Assembly: GCA_913056285.1 (NCBI GenBank) | Contig: CAJXNE010000048.1 | Span: 1 to 12,022 of the forward strand | Direction: 5' to 3' | Origin: an uncultured Zetaproteobacteria bacterium | GTDB taxonomy: Bacteria > Pseudomonadota > Zetaproteobacteria > Mariprofundales > Mariprofundaceae | Length of the DNA stretch: 12,022 nucleotides | Shown here: in pieces, positions 1-6,944 of the stretch | Position numbering within the stretch: the stretch's first letter is position 1 | Layout: every line of letters starts with the position of its first letter | Position numbers and translations under genes: made by a program | Notes under the pieces: model-generated | The model's database searches: none | Seen by the model: the letters and a program-made list of their open reading frames with translations, nothing else | Told to the model about the DNA's origin: nothing

Positions 1-526
1 AGCGGTCAGCCGCATGCTGCTGTGCTGATGTCGGAGCTGTATGTGCAGCACCATGGGTTGGCGCTTGAATCGCTGTTGTTTCTACCTGTTGCTTATCTGC
101 ATGCTTCTTCGCCTGTTGTGGTTTCACATGCGTGGCTGATTCCGGCACATCGGGCACAGGTGCAGGCGTGACCGACTGTTTGGGCAGTTCCTTATAAAAC
201 GTCAGTTCGCCCACTTTGGTATGTGCACCCTGCTCGGCTTTCGTTTTCCACTGTTGGGCCAAATCCTGCAATGTTTCATTTTTTGCCTGCAATAAGCTGT
301 TTTCGGCGATCTGCGCCGCCAGTTTTTCTTTCATCTCATTCGCATCGGTGTTGTTGCCGGTTTGCTTGATAGCACCTGTGCCGATCCAGTAGCCGCCGCT
401 AAAACACAGCCCTGCAATTGCGAAAATAGCAATCGCATTCAGTATCGAACCCGACCCCGAACCCGAATCCGATCGGGATTCGGCATGCGAGCTCGCCTTC
501 ACTTGTGCAAAATCCTGCTTCGCCAT
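1..526 (-). CDS. Single-pass envelope protein, probably SPOR-domain type (partial, C-terminus off the window)
   Basis: The frame is open for 175 codons from an ATG at 526 to the left edge, so the C-terminal part is missing. Seen: a short cytoplasmic N-terminus starting MAKQDFAQ, a Ser-Gly/Ser-Asp tract at residues 19-27, one hydrophobic membrane segment at about 28-50, a charged, Gln-rich and probably helical segment at about 61-99, the motif LTFYKELPKQ at 108-117, then a Pro/Ala/His/Gln/Lys-rich linker. This layout, with an LTFY-type motif after the membrane anchor and a low-complexity linker, is typical of inner-membrane proteins that end in a peptidoglycan-binding SPOR domain (FtsN-like). 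Such genes often lie directly after argS in beta- and gammaproteobacteria. The SPOR domain itself would lie outside the window, so its presence is inferred. The start is 44 nt after the argS stop, and only a weak AGAAG-type ribosome site precedes it. Translation likely depends on the argS transcript. Confidence 0.7.
   Translation of the reverse strand, partial: MAKQDFAQVKASSHAESRSDSGSGSGSILNAIAIFAIAGLCFSGGYWIGTGAIKQTGNNTDANEMKEKLAAQIAENSLLQAKNETLQDLAQQWKTKAEQGAHTKVGELTFYKELPKQSVTPAPVPDVPESATHVKPQQAKKHADKQQVETTAIQAPTHGAAHTAPTSAQQHAADR
446..475 (-). repeat. Hexamer-like tandem repeat coding a Ser-Gly/Ser-Asp tract
   Basis: Five consecutive hexamers on the plus strand read CGAACC, CGACCC, CGAACC, CGAATC and CGATCG. 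On the coding minus strand they give alternating Ser with Gly, Asp or Arg just before the membrane segment of the partial envelope protein. A six-base unit keeps the reading frame, so copy-number change would lengthen or shorten the linker without a frameshift. Confidence 0.6.
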
Positions 527-570
527 GGGCTACTTCTGCTGTCGTTTGATTATAGAAGAAAAATAATGCA

Positions 571-2277
571 TCACATGCGTTCCGGTGCAGATACGCCCAG
601 AATCGACAATGCATTGCTGATCACCTGAGCGACCGCTCTGATCAGCACAATCCGTGCCTGAGTCAGGCCGGCATCCTCAGTGACTACCTTGTGTTTGTGG
701 TAAAAACTGTGGAAGTCAGCTGCCAACCGCATCACATAGGTTGCCACCCGATAGGCTTCCAGCTGACTGGCTGCTTTCTTGAGCATGTCCGGATAGGTCA
801 GCAGGTGGGAAATTAAACGCTGCTCTTCATGCGAGGTCAGCACGGATACATCCACATCATCGGCCTTGGCAATCGCAATACCTTCTTCAGCGGCCTTACG
901 CAATATCGCGGCAATGCGCGCATGGGCGTATTGAACATAATAGACCGGATTCTCGTCGTTCTGTTTTTTGGACGCTTCCAGATCAAAATCCAGCTGGCTT
1001 TCCACCCTGCGGGTCATGAAATTAAAACGCACGGCATCGGAGCCGACTTCATCCACCACTTCGCGCAGCGTCACAAAGGTACCAGCCCGCTTGGACATTT
1101 TCACAGGCTTACCATCACGGGTCAGATTGACCATTTGCACCAGGATGACATCAGGTTGGGCATCTGCCTGAATCAAGGCTTTCATGGCTGCCTGTACGCG
1201 GGCGACATAACCGCCGTGATCGGCGCCCCAGATATCAATCATGCGGTCAAAGCCGCGCTGGTGTTTGTCAAAATGGTAGGCAATATCAGCAGCAAAATAA
1301 GTGGCCGTGCCATCCTGCTTGGCCAGCGGGCGATCTACATCATCACCGAAATCGGTGGTGCGGAATAATAATTGTTCGACCGGCGTATAATCAGAAACTT
1401 CCTTGCCCTTGGGCGGCGGCAAGGCGCCCGTATAAACCACGCCATCAGCCTGCAAACGTTCAATCAGTTCGGTAACGCTACCGCTACTGTGCAAGCCCTG
1501 TTCTGAGAAATAGACATCGAATCCAATGCCGATGGCGTTCAGATCAGCACGGATCATGGCCATATTGGCATCAATGGATAACTGCCCGATCAATTTCTCG
1601 CGTGCGTGCGCATCCATGGTCAACAGCTTTTGATAATCGTGCCCTGCCAATATATCGCGGGCAATATCCACAATATAATCACCGGGGTAGGCCGATTCCG
1701 GAAACGAAATCGATTCGCCCTCCAGTTCCCGCATTCTCAACCAGACGCTGTTTGCCAGTACGCCAATCTGTGCACCGGCATCATTGATATAATATTCGCG
1801 TTGTACATCGTGACCAACTGCACTCAAGACATTGGCCAGCGCATCGCCGACCACTGCGCCGCGTCCGTGACCGACATGCATCGGGCCGGTCGGATTGGCC
1901 GAAACGAATTCCAGGTTGATTTTTTCCGACTCGCCGGATCGGGATGCCCGGCCATATTGTTCGCCAGCCTTGATAATGGTTTTTAGCGCCACCGCCTCGC
2001 TGGCCTGCTGTAAACGGATGTTGATAAAACCCGGGCCGGCAATCTCCGCCCCTTCAACCGCTTCGGGCCACTGGACGATTTCAAGAATACGCGCTGCGAT
2101 CTGCTGCGGGCTCTGCTTCAACACGCGCGCCAGCGGCATCGCTACATTGGCGGCATAATCGCCATGTTCTTTTTGTTTGGGGCGATTAAGGATCACCTGC
2201 GGCGCTTGCGTCCCCGGATGATCTGCCAGCAATTTTTCCAGTGCTGTACTGAGTGCCTGTTCCAGTGCCTGTTTCAC
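571..2277 (-). CDS. argS: Arginyl-tRNA synthetase
   Basis: ArgRS charges tRNA-Arg with arginine using ATP in the cytoplasm. The product is 568 aa from the GTG chosen here, a normal length for bacterial ArgRS. Class I signatures are clear: HIGH box variant HVGH at about residues 134-137, within SANPTGPMHVGHGRG, and a KMSKR loop at 393-397. Residues 1-100 fit the N-terminal Add-1 tRNA-recognition domain, and the last ~110 residues fit the DALR anticodon-binding domain, ending in APERM. The start is set by GGAG at 2283-2286, five bases before the GTG, and by the N-terminus VKQALEQAL, which fits the family. The frame extends upstream to a TTG at 2343, but those 22 extra residues are not family-like and lack a good ribosome site. 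The gene lies 90 nt after thrB and 44 nt before the envelope protein gene, all on the same strand. Confidence 0.97.
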   Translation of the reverse strand: MKQALEQALSTALEKLLADHPGTQAPQVILNRPKQKEHGDYAANVAMPLARVLKQSPQQIAARILEIVQWPEAVEGAEIAGPGFINIRLQQASEAVALKTIIKAGEQYGRASRSGESEKINLEFVSANPTGPMHVGHGRGAVVGDALANVLSAVGHDVQREYYINDAGAQIGVLANSVWLRMRELEGESISFPESAYPGDYIVDIARDILAGHDYQKLLTMDAHAREKLIGQLSIDANMAMIRADLNAIGIGFDVYFSEQGLHSSGSVTELIERLQADGVVYTGALPPPKGKEVSDYTPVEQLLFRTTDFGDDVDRPLAKQDGTATYFAADIAYHFDKHQRGFDRMIDIWGADHGGYVARVQAAMKALIQADAQPDVILVQMVNLTRDGKPVKMSKRAGTFVTLREVVDEVGSDAVRFNFMTRRVESQLDFDLEASKKQNDENPVYYVQYAHARIAAILRKAAEEGIAIAKADDVDVSVLTSHEEQRLISHLLTYPDMLKKAASQLEAYRVATYVMRLAADFHSFYHKHKVVTEDAGLTQARIVLIRAVAQVISNALSILGVSAPERM

Positions 2278-2279
2278 GT

Positions 2280-2309
2280 TTACTCCGCATATCTCAAAAG
2301 TCGGCGCAT
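2280..2309 (-). promoter_or_regulatory. Possible Arg-rich leader peptide ORF in front of argS
   Basis: In the thrB-argS spacer a minus-strand frame of nine sense codons reads MRRLLRYAE and stops with TAA at 2280-2282, two bases before the argS GTG. A good ribosome site (AAGGCGG) lies about five bases before its ATG. Three of the nine codons are Arg (CGC, CGA, AGA), of which CGA and AGA are usually rare in such genomes. The argS ribosome site GGAG overlaps the end of this frame. Seen: the frame, its ribosome site and its stop. Inferred: slow decoding when charged tRNA-Arg is scarce could couple this frame to argS translation. A chance ORF remains quite possible at this length. Confidence 0.4.
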
Positions 2310-2367
2310 GGTAACCGCCTTCAATCAATCTTTCACGGGGCAAGCAATTATTTGTGACTATGGATAA

Positions 2368-3312
2368 TCATACACCGCGATGCAGCAGTAATTTTTGACG
2401 ATACTCTTCGGGGTCTTTGGTTTGCGTCATGGCGCCTGCGCGCGGGAACAGCGCATCATATAAGCGCGATACCCAGAAACGCAGTGCAGCCAGTCTGAGT
2501 AATAATGGCAGCGATTCATGTTCATCTTTCTGTAGTGGGCGTCTGGACTCGTAGCCTGCCAGAAATGCATGGATGCGAGACGGATCATCATCCGAAAGTA
2601 TCACGGCCTGTGCATTGATCGAGATGGCGATATCCATAGCCAGCGCCGCATCATGCGCATAATAGAAATCGATAATGCCCGATACATGATCGCCTTCAAA
2701 CAGAATATTATCAACAAATAAATCGCCATGAACCACGCCGTGCGGTAATGAATCAAAGGCACAGGAAGACTGGAACGCCAGCTCATCGGACAATAGCTCG
2801 GCCGCTTCCTGTCCATATCGTGCTGCGGTGGGTTCCAGTACGGTGTTTATTTTCTCAGCCAGCCAGCCAGCCCCGGTCGGGTTGCTGCGATGTTGATCGA
2901 AACCGGAGCCTGCCAGATGCAACTCGGCCAGTGCTTGCCCGGATGCAAATAACTGCGATTCATTCAGGGAATCGAGCGTTTTGCCAGCCAGACAGGACAC
3001 AATACACCCTTGTTTGTCTTCACACTCAAACAGCAATGTGCCATCGCGGCGTGGCATGACATCCGGACAGGATAGCCCGTTTGCCGCCAGATGTTTCATC
3101 AGGTACATGAAATACGGCAATTCCTCCGCTTCCATGCGCTCAAAAATGGTCAGCACATAGCGTGTCGAATGGTTGCCGGTTTTTACATCGATGAAGAAAT
3201 TACTGTTTTCGATGCCGGCCGCAATGCCTTCAAAGCCAGCCAGTGATCCCAGCGAATAGTCGCTCAGAATATGCGCAATTTGCGGTTGGGTGAGTTCAGT
3301 GTAAACGGACAT
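2368..3312 (-). CDS. thrB: Homoserine kinase, aminoglycoside-phosphotransferase fold
   Basis: Phosphorylates L-homoserine with ATP to O-phosphohomoserine, the step before threonine synthase. The 314-aa product belongs to the ThrB type found in pseudomonads and betaproteobacteria (choline/aminoglycoside kinase fold), not the GHMP-kinase type of E. coli. Seen: the N-terminus MSVYTELTQPQ and the glycine-rich FEGIAAGIENSNFF segment at about residues 27-40, the kinase catalytic loop HGDLFVDN with Asp197 and Asn202, and the metal-binding IIDFYYA with Asp215. The ATG at 3312 is preferred over a TTG three codons upstream because MSVYT matches the usual start of this family. No strong ribosome site precedes it. 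It is the first gene of the leftward block and probably shares a transcript with argS. Confidence in family is high; the enzymatic call rests on close resemblance to ThrB. Confidence 0.93.
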   Translation of the reverse strand: MSVYTELTQPQIAHILSDYSLGSLAGFEGIAAGIENSNFFIDVKTGNHSTRYVLTIFERMEAEELPYFMYLMKHLAANGLSCPDVMPRRDGTLLFECEDKQGCIVSCLAGKTLDSLNESQLFASGQALAELHLAGSGFDQHRSNPTGAGWLAEKINTVLEPTAARYGQEAAELLSDELAFQSSCAFDSLPHGVVHGDLFVDNILFEGDHVSGIIDFYYAHDAALAMDIAISINAQAVILSDDDPSRIHAFLAGYESRRPLQKDEHESLPLLLRLAALRFWVSRLYDALFPRAGAMTQTKDPEEYRQKLLLHRGV

Positions 3313-3487
3313 GGTTCGCAATCATAGCCGCTATGGAACTGCTGTCAGCATTGCAATCCGGGAACAACTTTGCCAAGTCACAGGCATTGTTTGGTCAGCA
3401 TTCAACCGTTAGCGTTCGCGGCCTTTATCCCAAGAACCGATATTGACATTGGATGCAGGGTGTAATCATTTGGTTTGTATGGCATTT

Positions 3488-3531
3488 CGGAAAATCATGT
3501 AGTCACCTTGCTGGTGATGAGTGATTTTCCG
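3488..3531. repeat. Nested inverted repeat (two-part hairpin) in the thrB-murA divergent spacer
   Basis: The outer arms CGGAAAATCA (3488-3497) and TGATTTTCCG (3522-3531) match perfectly over 10 bp. Inside them lies a second inverted pair, TCACC (3503-3507) and GGTGA (3513-3517), around a 5-nt loop. An internal loop (TGTAG opposite TGAG) separates the stems. No T-run follows on either strand, so it is not a normal rho-independent terminator. It lies 80 bp before murA and about 175 bp before thrB, so it could be an operator, a 5'-UTR structure of murA, or a copy of a dispersed intergenic repeat. Confidence 0.7.
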
Positions 3532-3557
3532 GGATGTCAGACGAATCAAAGGGTTGC

Positions 3558-3574
3558 GGCATACGCCGTATGCC
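3558..3574. repeat. Palindrome upstream of murA
   Basis: GGCATAC (3558-3564) and GTATGCC (3568-3574) form a perfect 7-bp inverted repeat with a 3-nt centre, ending 36 bp before the murA ATG. It could be a dimeric regulator site or a small hairpin in the murA leader. No regulator is recognised. Confidence 0.55.
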
Positions 3575-3610
3575 AATGTCGGCTCTTGGGTTTAATGAAG
3601 TGGGTAACTA

Positions 3611-4906
3611 ATGGATAAAATTATCATTCAAGGCGGCGTGCCATTGTCGGGCAGCATCGAAGCCAGTGGTGCGAAAAATGCGGCGCTTCCGTTGCTGGCT
3701 GCAGCTATTCTGGTCGATGGCCCGGTGGTTTACCGTCGTATTCCGCATTTGCGGGATATCTCCACCATGATGACGTTATTGGCCTGGCAGGGTGCGGATG
3801 TCGAATATGATGATCAGCACTGCCTGCATGTGGATACAAGATCAGCTGATAAGTCGGAAGCACCTTATGAGTTGGTTAAAACCATGCGTGCATCATCATT
3901 GGTGTTGGGGCCGTTGCTGGCCCGATTTGGCCGGGCCAAGGTGAGCCTGCCCGGTGGTTGTGCTATTGGCGCGCGTCCGATCGATATGCACTTGAAAGGT
4001 TTGACGGCGATGGGCGCTACCATCGAAGTGGAGCAGGGCGATATTGTGGCCCGTGCCGAAGCAGGGCTCACCGGTGCGCATATCGTATTTGATCAGGTTA
4101 CAGTGACCGGCACCGAGAATCTGATGATGGCAGCGGTATTGGCCAAAGGAATAACTATTCTGGATAATGCAGCTAGAGAACCGGAGATTGTCAATCTGGC
4201 GGATTCGTTACGCAATCTTGGCGCTGATATTGAAGGCGATGGCAGTAATCGGATTACCATTCAGGGTGTGGAGCGCCTCGACGGGGGTGAAATGATCACC
4301 ATAGCCGATCGCATTGAAACGGCCACCTATCTGGCTGCCGGACTGATTACCGGCGGTGATGTCACTGTGACCGGTGTTGAGGCGAATACCCTTGAAGCAT
4401 TTTTGGGACGTGTGAAGGATACCGGCGCACTGGTTGAAACGGGGGCGAATTTTATACGTTGCAAAGCGCAGGGCCGCTTGAAGGCGGTGGATATCCACAC
4501 CCTGCCGCATCCGGGTTTCCCGACCGATTTGCAAGCGCAGTTTATGGCCATGATGACGCTGGCGGAAGGGTCCAGCGTGATTCGCGAAACAATATTTGAG
4601 AATCGCTTTATGCATGTTCAGGAACTGGCGCGCATGGGCGCGGAAATCAGTCTGGATGGCAATACGGCGGTGGTGCACGGGCAAGCGCGCATTTCCGGTG
4701 CGCCGGTCATGGCGACAGATCTGCGAGCTTCGGCATCGCTGGTGCTGGCGGGTCTTGCTGCGGAAGGAGAAACCGCTGTATCGCGAGTCTACCATATTGA
4801 TCGTGGTTATGAGCGCATAGAAGAAAAACTGGGTAAGCTGGGCGCACGCATTGAGCGTCATAGCGTCAGTGAAAACTGGATGCAGGGGGCGCGTTTCAAT
4901 GCATGA
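3611..4906 (+). CDS. murA: UDP-N-acetylglucosamine 1-carboxyvinyltransferase
   Basis: Transfers enolpyruvate from PEP to UDP-GlcNAc, the first committed cytosolic step of peptidoglycan synthesis and the target of fosfomycin. The product is 431 aa, slightly longer than the ~419 aa of E. coli. Seen: SGAKNAALP near the N-terminus with Lys22-Asn23, the catalytic loop PGGCAIGARPIDMH with the active-site cysteine at Cys117 (so of the fosfomycin-sensitive type, not the Asp variant), HPGFPTDLQAQF with the catalytic Asp306, and the RGYERIEEKL segment near the C-terminus. The ATG at 3611 has only a weak AAGTGGG-like ribosome site but fits the family N-terminus (MDKIIIQGG). The stop overlaps the hisG start by 8 nt, so the two genes are translationally linked. 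murA directly before hisG is a recurring order in betaproteobacteria and relatives. Confidence 0.97.
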   Translation: MDKIIIQGGVPLSGSIEASGAKNAALPLLAAAILVDGPVVYRRIPHLRDISTMMTLLAWQGADVEYDDQHCLHVDTRSADKSEAPYELVKTMRASSLVLGPLLARFGRAKVSLPGGCAIGARPIDMHLKGLTAMGATIEVEQGDIVARAEAGLTGAHIVFDQVTVTGTENLMMAAVLAKGITILDNAAREPEIVNLADSLRNLGADIEGDGSNRITIQGVERLDGGEMITIADRIETATYLAAGLITGGDVTVTGVEANTLEAFLGRVKDTGALVETGANFIRCKAQGRLKAVDIHTLPHPGFPTDLQAQFMAMMTLAEGSSVIRETIFENRFMHVQELARMGAEISLDGNTAVVHGQARISGAPVMATDLRASASLVLAGLAAEGETAVSRVYHIDRGYERIEEKLGKLGARIERHSVSENWMQGARFNA

Positions 4907-5561
4907 TTCGAGACCGTTAACGATTGCTTTATCGAAAGGCCGTATTTTGGAGCAGACGCTGCCGCTATTGGCTGCTGCCGGCCTGAGTCCTGCTGAAGAT
5001 GTACAGAAAACGCGCAAACTGATGGTGGGCGGTGATTTTAACGGGCAGGACGTACGTTTTCTGATTATTCGCGCTGCTGATGTCTGCACCTATGTAGAGC
5101 AGGGTGCTGCCGATCTCGGTATTGCCGGCCGTGATTCATTGCTGGAATATCGACCACATGTGTATGAGCCGTTGAATTTGAATATCGGCCGCTGCCGTCT
5201 GTGCGTATGCGGGCCGGAAGCGCTGGTGAATGCTGGTGCGCCGGAGCGGGGCAGCAGGATTCGTGTTGCAACCAAGTATGATCAGCTGGCAACGGAATAT
5301 TTTTTATCACAGGGCGTACAAGCCGAGATTATTCATTTGTATGGTTCGATGGAACTGGCGCCATTGGTGGGTATGGCTGAGCGTATTGTTGATCTGGTCG
5401 AAACCGGCGGCACTTTGCGCGCCAATGGCTTGATTGAAGAGACGACACTGTGCGATATTTCCAGTCGTCTGATTGCCAATCCGGCCAGTTTCGCGACACG
5501 CAGAGAGCAAATTCAGGTGATTATTGAAGGGCTGCGTCAGGCTGTTGAAACGAACGCTTAG
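4899..5561 (+). CDS. hisG: ATP phosphoribosyltransferase, short form (catalytic subunit)
   Basis: Condenses ATP with PRPP to phosphoribosyl-ATP, the first and feedback-controlled step of histidine synthesis. The product is 220 aa, the short form that lacks the C-terminal histidine-binding domain. Short HisG normally works with HisZ, a class II tRNA-synthetase-like regulatory subunit, and no hisZ is present in this window. Seen: LTIALSKGRILEQTLPLL at the N-terminus, ADLGIAGRDSL at about 71-82, and the PRPP-binding segment DLVETGGTLRANGL at 165-178. The ATG at 4899 lies inside the end of murA (8-nt overlap) and has a GGGGG ribosome site nine bases upstream. A start 16 codons earlier exists in the frame but is deep inside murA and not family-like. 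Confidence 0.96.
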   Translation: MHDSRPLTIALSKGRILEQTLPLLAAAGLSPAEDVQKTRKLMVGGDFNGQDVRFLIIRAADVCTYVEQGAADLGIAGRDSLLEYRPHVYEPLNLNIGRCRLCVCGPEALVNAGAPERGSRIRVATKYDQLATEYFLSQGVQAEIIHLYGSMELAPLVGMAERIVDLVETGGTLRANGLIEETTLCDISSRLIANPASFATRREQIQVIIEGLRQAVETNA

Positions 5562-5622
5562 AGTAATTCTGTGTTTTCTGTAACGAGCAGGATTCACCAA
5601 TGCTGCGGGCGCGTTGAGAGAT

Positions 5623-5628
5623 TATAAT
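5623..5628 (+). promoter_or_regulatory. Possible -10 element before hisD
   Basis: The 81-bp hisG-hisD spacer contains a perfect TATAAT at 5623-5628, 14 bp before the hisD ATG. At 17-bp spacing the upstream hexamer is ATGCTG, a poor -35. This may be a weak internal promoter or just AT-rich leader sequence in front of the hisD ribosome site AGGGTGA. Confidence 0.25.
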
Positions 5629-5642
5629 TAATAGGGTGAAAC

Positions 5643-6944
5643 ATGAGTAAAATTCTTCGACTGGATTCACAAGAGTCTAAATTTTCCGAACATCTCGATG
5701 CGTTGCTGTCGCGCGAGGCAGATACTGGCGATGATGTGCAGGCTCTGGTGGCTGGCATTCTTGCCGATGTAAAAACGCGCGGCAATGCAGCCCTGTGTGA
5801 ATATACCGAGCGTTTTGACGGATGGGCCTGTAGCGGCGACGCTATCGAAATTACGCCTGAGCGTATGCTGGATGCCTGGAACAATGTGTCGGATATGGAT
5901 CGACAAGCGCTTCAGTTGGCAGCGGATCGCATCCGCGCTTATCACGAACACCAGAAACAGGAAGATTGGCAATATACCGATGAAATCGGCATGACGTTGG
6001 GGCAGCGTATTACGCCGCTGGATCGGGTCGGTTTGTATGTGCCCGGTGGCAAGGCTGCTTATCCGTCCTCCGTGTTGATGAACGCCGTACCCGCCAACGT
6101 GGCCGGGGTGGAAGAAATCGTCATGGTGGTGCCAACGCCGGGCGGTGAAATCAATGAGTTGGTTCTGGCTGCAGCGCACGTATCCGGTGTGCAGCGCGGC
6201 TTTGCCGTCGGTGGTGCGCAGGCGGTGGCGGCGCTGGCTTATGGCACTGAAACCATTCCGGCTGTCGATAAAATTGTCGGGCCGGGTAATAAGTTTGTGG
6301 CGGCTGCGAAGCGTCAGGTGTTCGGTACTTGCGGCATTGATATGATCGCCGGCCCGTCTGAAATCGTAGTGGTGGCGGATACCGGCAATCCGGCCTGGAT
6401 TGCGGCGGATTTCCTGTCGCAGGCCGAGCATGATGAGGCGGCGCAAAGTATTCTGATTTCCACTGATAAACATTTACTGGCTCAGGTCGCAGATGCCATT
6501 GAAGCGCATCTGGCAGTATTGCCGCGCGCTGCGATTGCGCGTGCTTCAGTCGAAACACACGGTGCGCTCATTCATGTGCAGGACTGGGATGAGGCGGCGG
6601 AAGTGGTCAATATCATCGCCCCCGAGCACCTGGAACTGGCGCTGGAAAATCCGGATGCCATATTGCCGGCCATCAAGCATGCCGGGGCGATTTTTATCGG
6701 CCACTTTGTGCCGGAGGCGCTGGGCGATTATATCGCTGGCCCAAATCACGTCCTGCCGACCAATCGCACCGCACGATTCTCCAGCCCGCTTGGTGTGTAT
6801 GATTTTCAGAAACGCAGCAGCCTGATTCGAGCCACCCGCGCAGCAGTCGAGAAGATTGGCCCTGCCGCCGCCCATCTGGCTCATCGTGAAGGGTTACAGG
6901 CCCATGCCCTGACTCTGGAACTGCGTTTGAAACAGCCACAGTGA
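5643..6944 (+). CDS. hisD: Histidinol dehydrogenase
   Basis: Zinc enzyme that oxidises L-histidinol twice with NAD+ to L-histidine, the last step of the pathway. The product is 433 aa, the normal length. All key residues are visible: zinc ligands Gln260 and His263 (SQAEHDEAAQS), Asp362 (GDYIAGPNHVLPT) and His421 (HREGLQAHALTL), and the catalytic pair Glu328-His329 (APEHLELA). The GPGNKFVAAAKR and AGPSEIVVVAD motifs of the nucleotide-binding part are at about 213-246. The ATG has a clear ribosome site (AGGGTGA, 5633-5639). The gene starts 81 bp after hisG, one of the few real spacers in the operon, and its TGA overlaps the hisC GTG by 4 nt. Confidence 0.97.
   Translation: MSKILRLDSQESKFSEHLDALLSREADTGDDVQALVAGILADVKTRGNAALCEYTERFDGWACSGDAIEITPERMLDAWNNVSDMDRQALQLAADRIRAYHEHQKQEDWQYTDEIGMTLGQRITPLDRVGLYVPGGKAAYPSSVLMNAVPANVAGVEEIVMVVPTPGGEINELVLAAAHVSGVQRGFAVGGAQAVAALAYGTETIPAVDKIVGPGNKFVAAAKRQVFGTCGIDMIAGPSEIVVVADTGNPAWIAADFLSQAEHDEAAQSILISTDKHLLAQVADAIEAHLAVLPRAAIARASVETHGALIHVQDWDEAAEVVNIIAPEHLELALENPDAILPAIKHAGAIFIGHFVPEALGDYIAGPNHVLPTNRTARFSSPLGVYDFQKRSSLIRATRAAVEKIGPAAAHLAHREGLQAHALTLELRLKQPQ

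Noticed and set aside
829..1368. Plus-strand frame of 179 codons opposite argS
   Set aside because: Shadow of argS, with no ribosome site or family motif.
2278..2343. Extension of argS by 22 residues to a TTG start
   Set aside because: The added residues do not resemble ArgRS N-termini, and the GTG at 2277 has GGAG at five-base spacing.
3443..3471. TTGACA at 3443-3448 as a murA promoter -35
   Set aside because: No acceptable -10 hexamer occurs 16-18 bp downstream; TGTAAT at 3461 is only 12 bp away.
3488..3531. Rho-independent terminator at the divergent-spacer hairpin
   Set aside because: No T-run follows on either strand, and it lies between diverging gene starts, where no terminator is expected.
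4850..4910. Histidine attenuator or His-rich leader peptide before hisG
   Set aside because: hisG starts inside murA, and no run of His codons or terminator-antiterminator pair is seen.
4208..5089. Long minus-strand frame (293 codons) opposite murA and hisG
   Set aside because: It lies entirely over well-supported genes on the plus strand and has no recognisable domain, so it is a shadow frame.
5667..6473. Minus-strand frame of 268 codons opposite hisD
   Set aside because: HisD has all its catalytic and zinc residues on the plus strand, and the antisense frame is His/Arg/Gln-rich noise.
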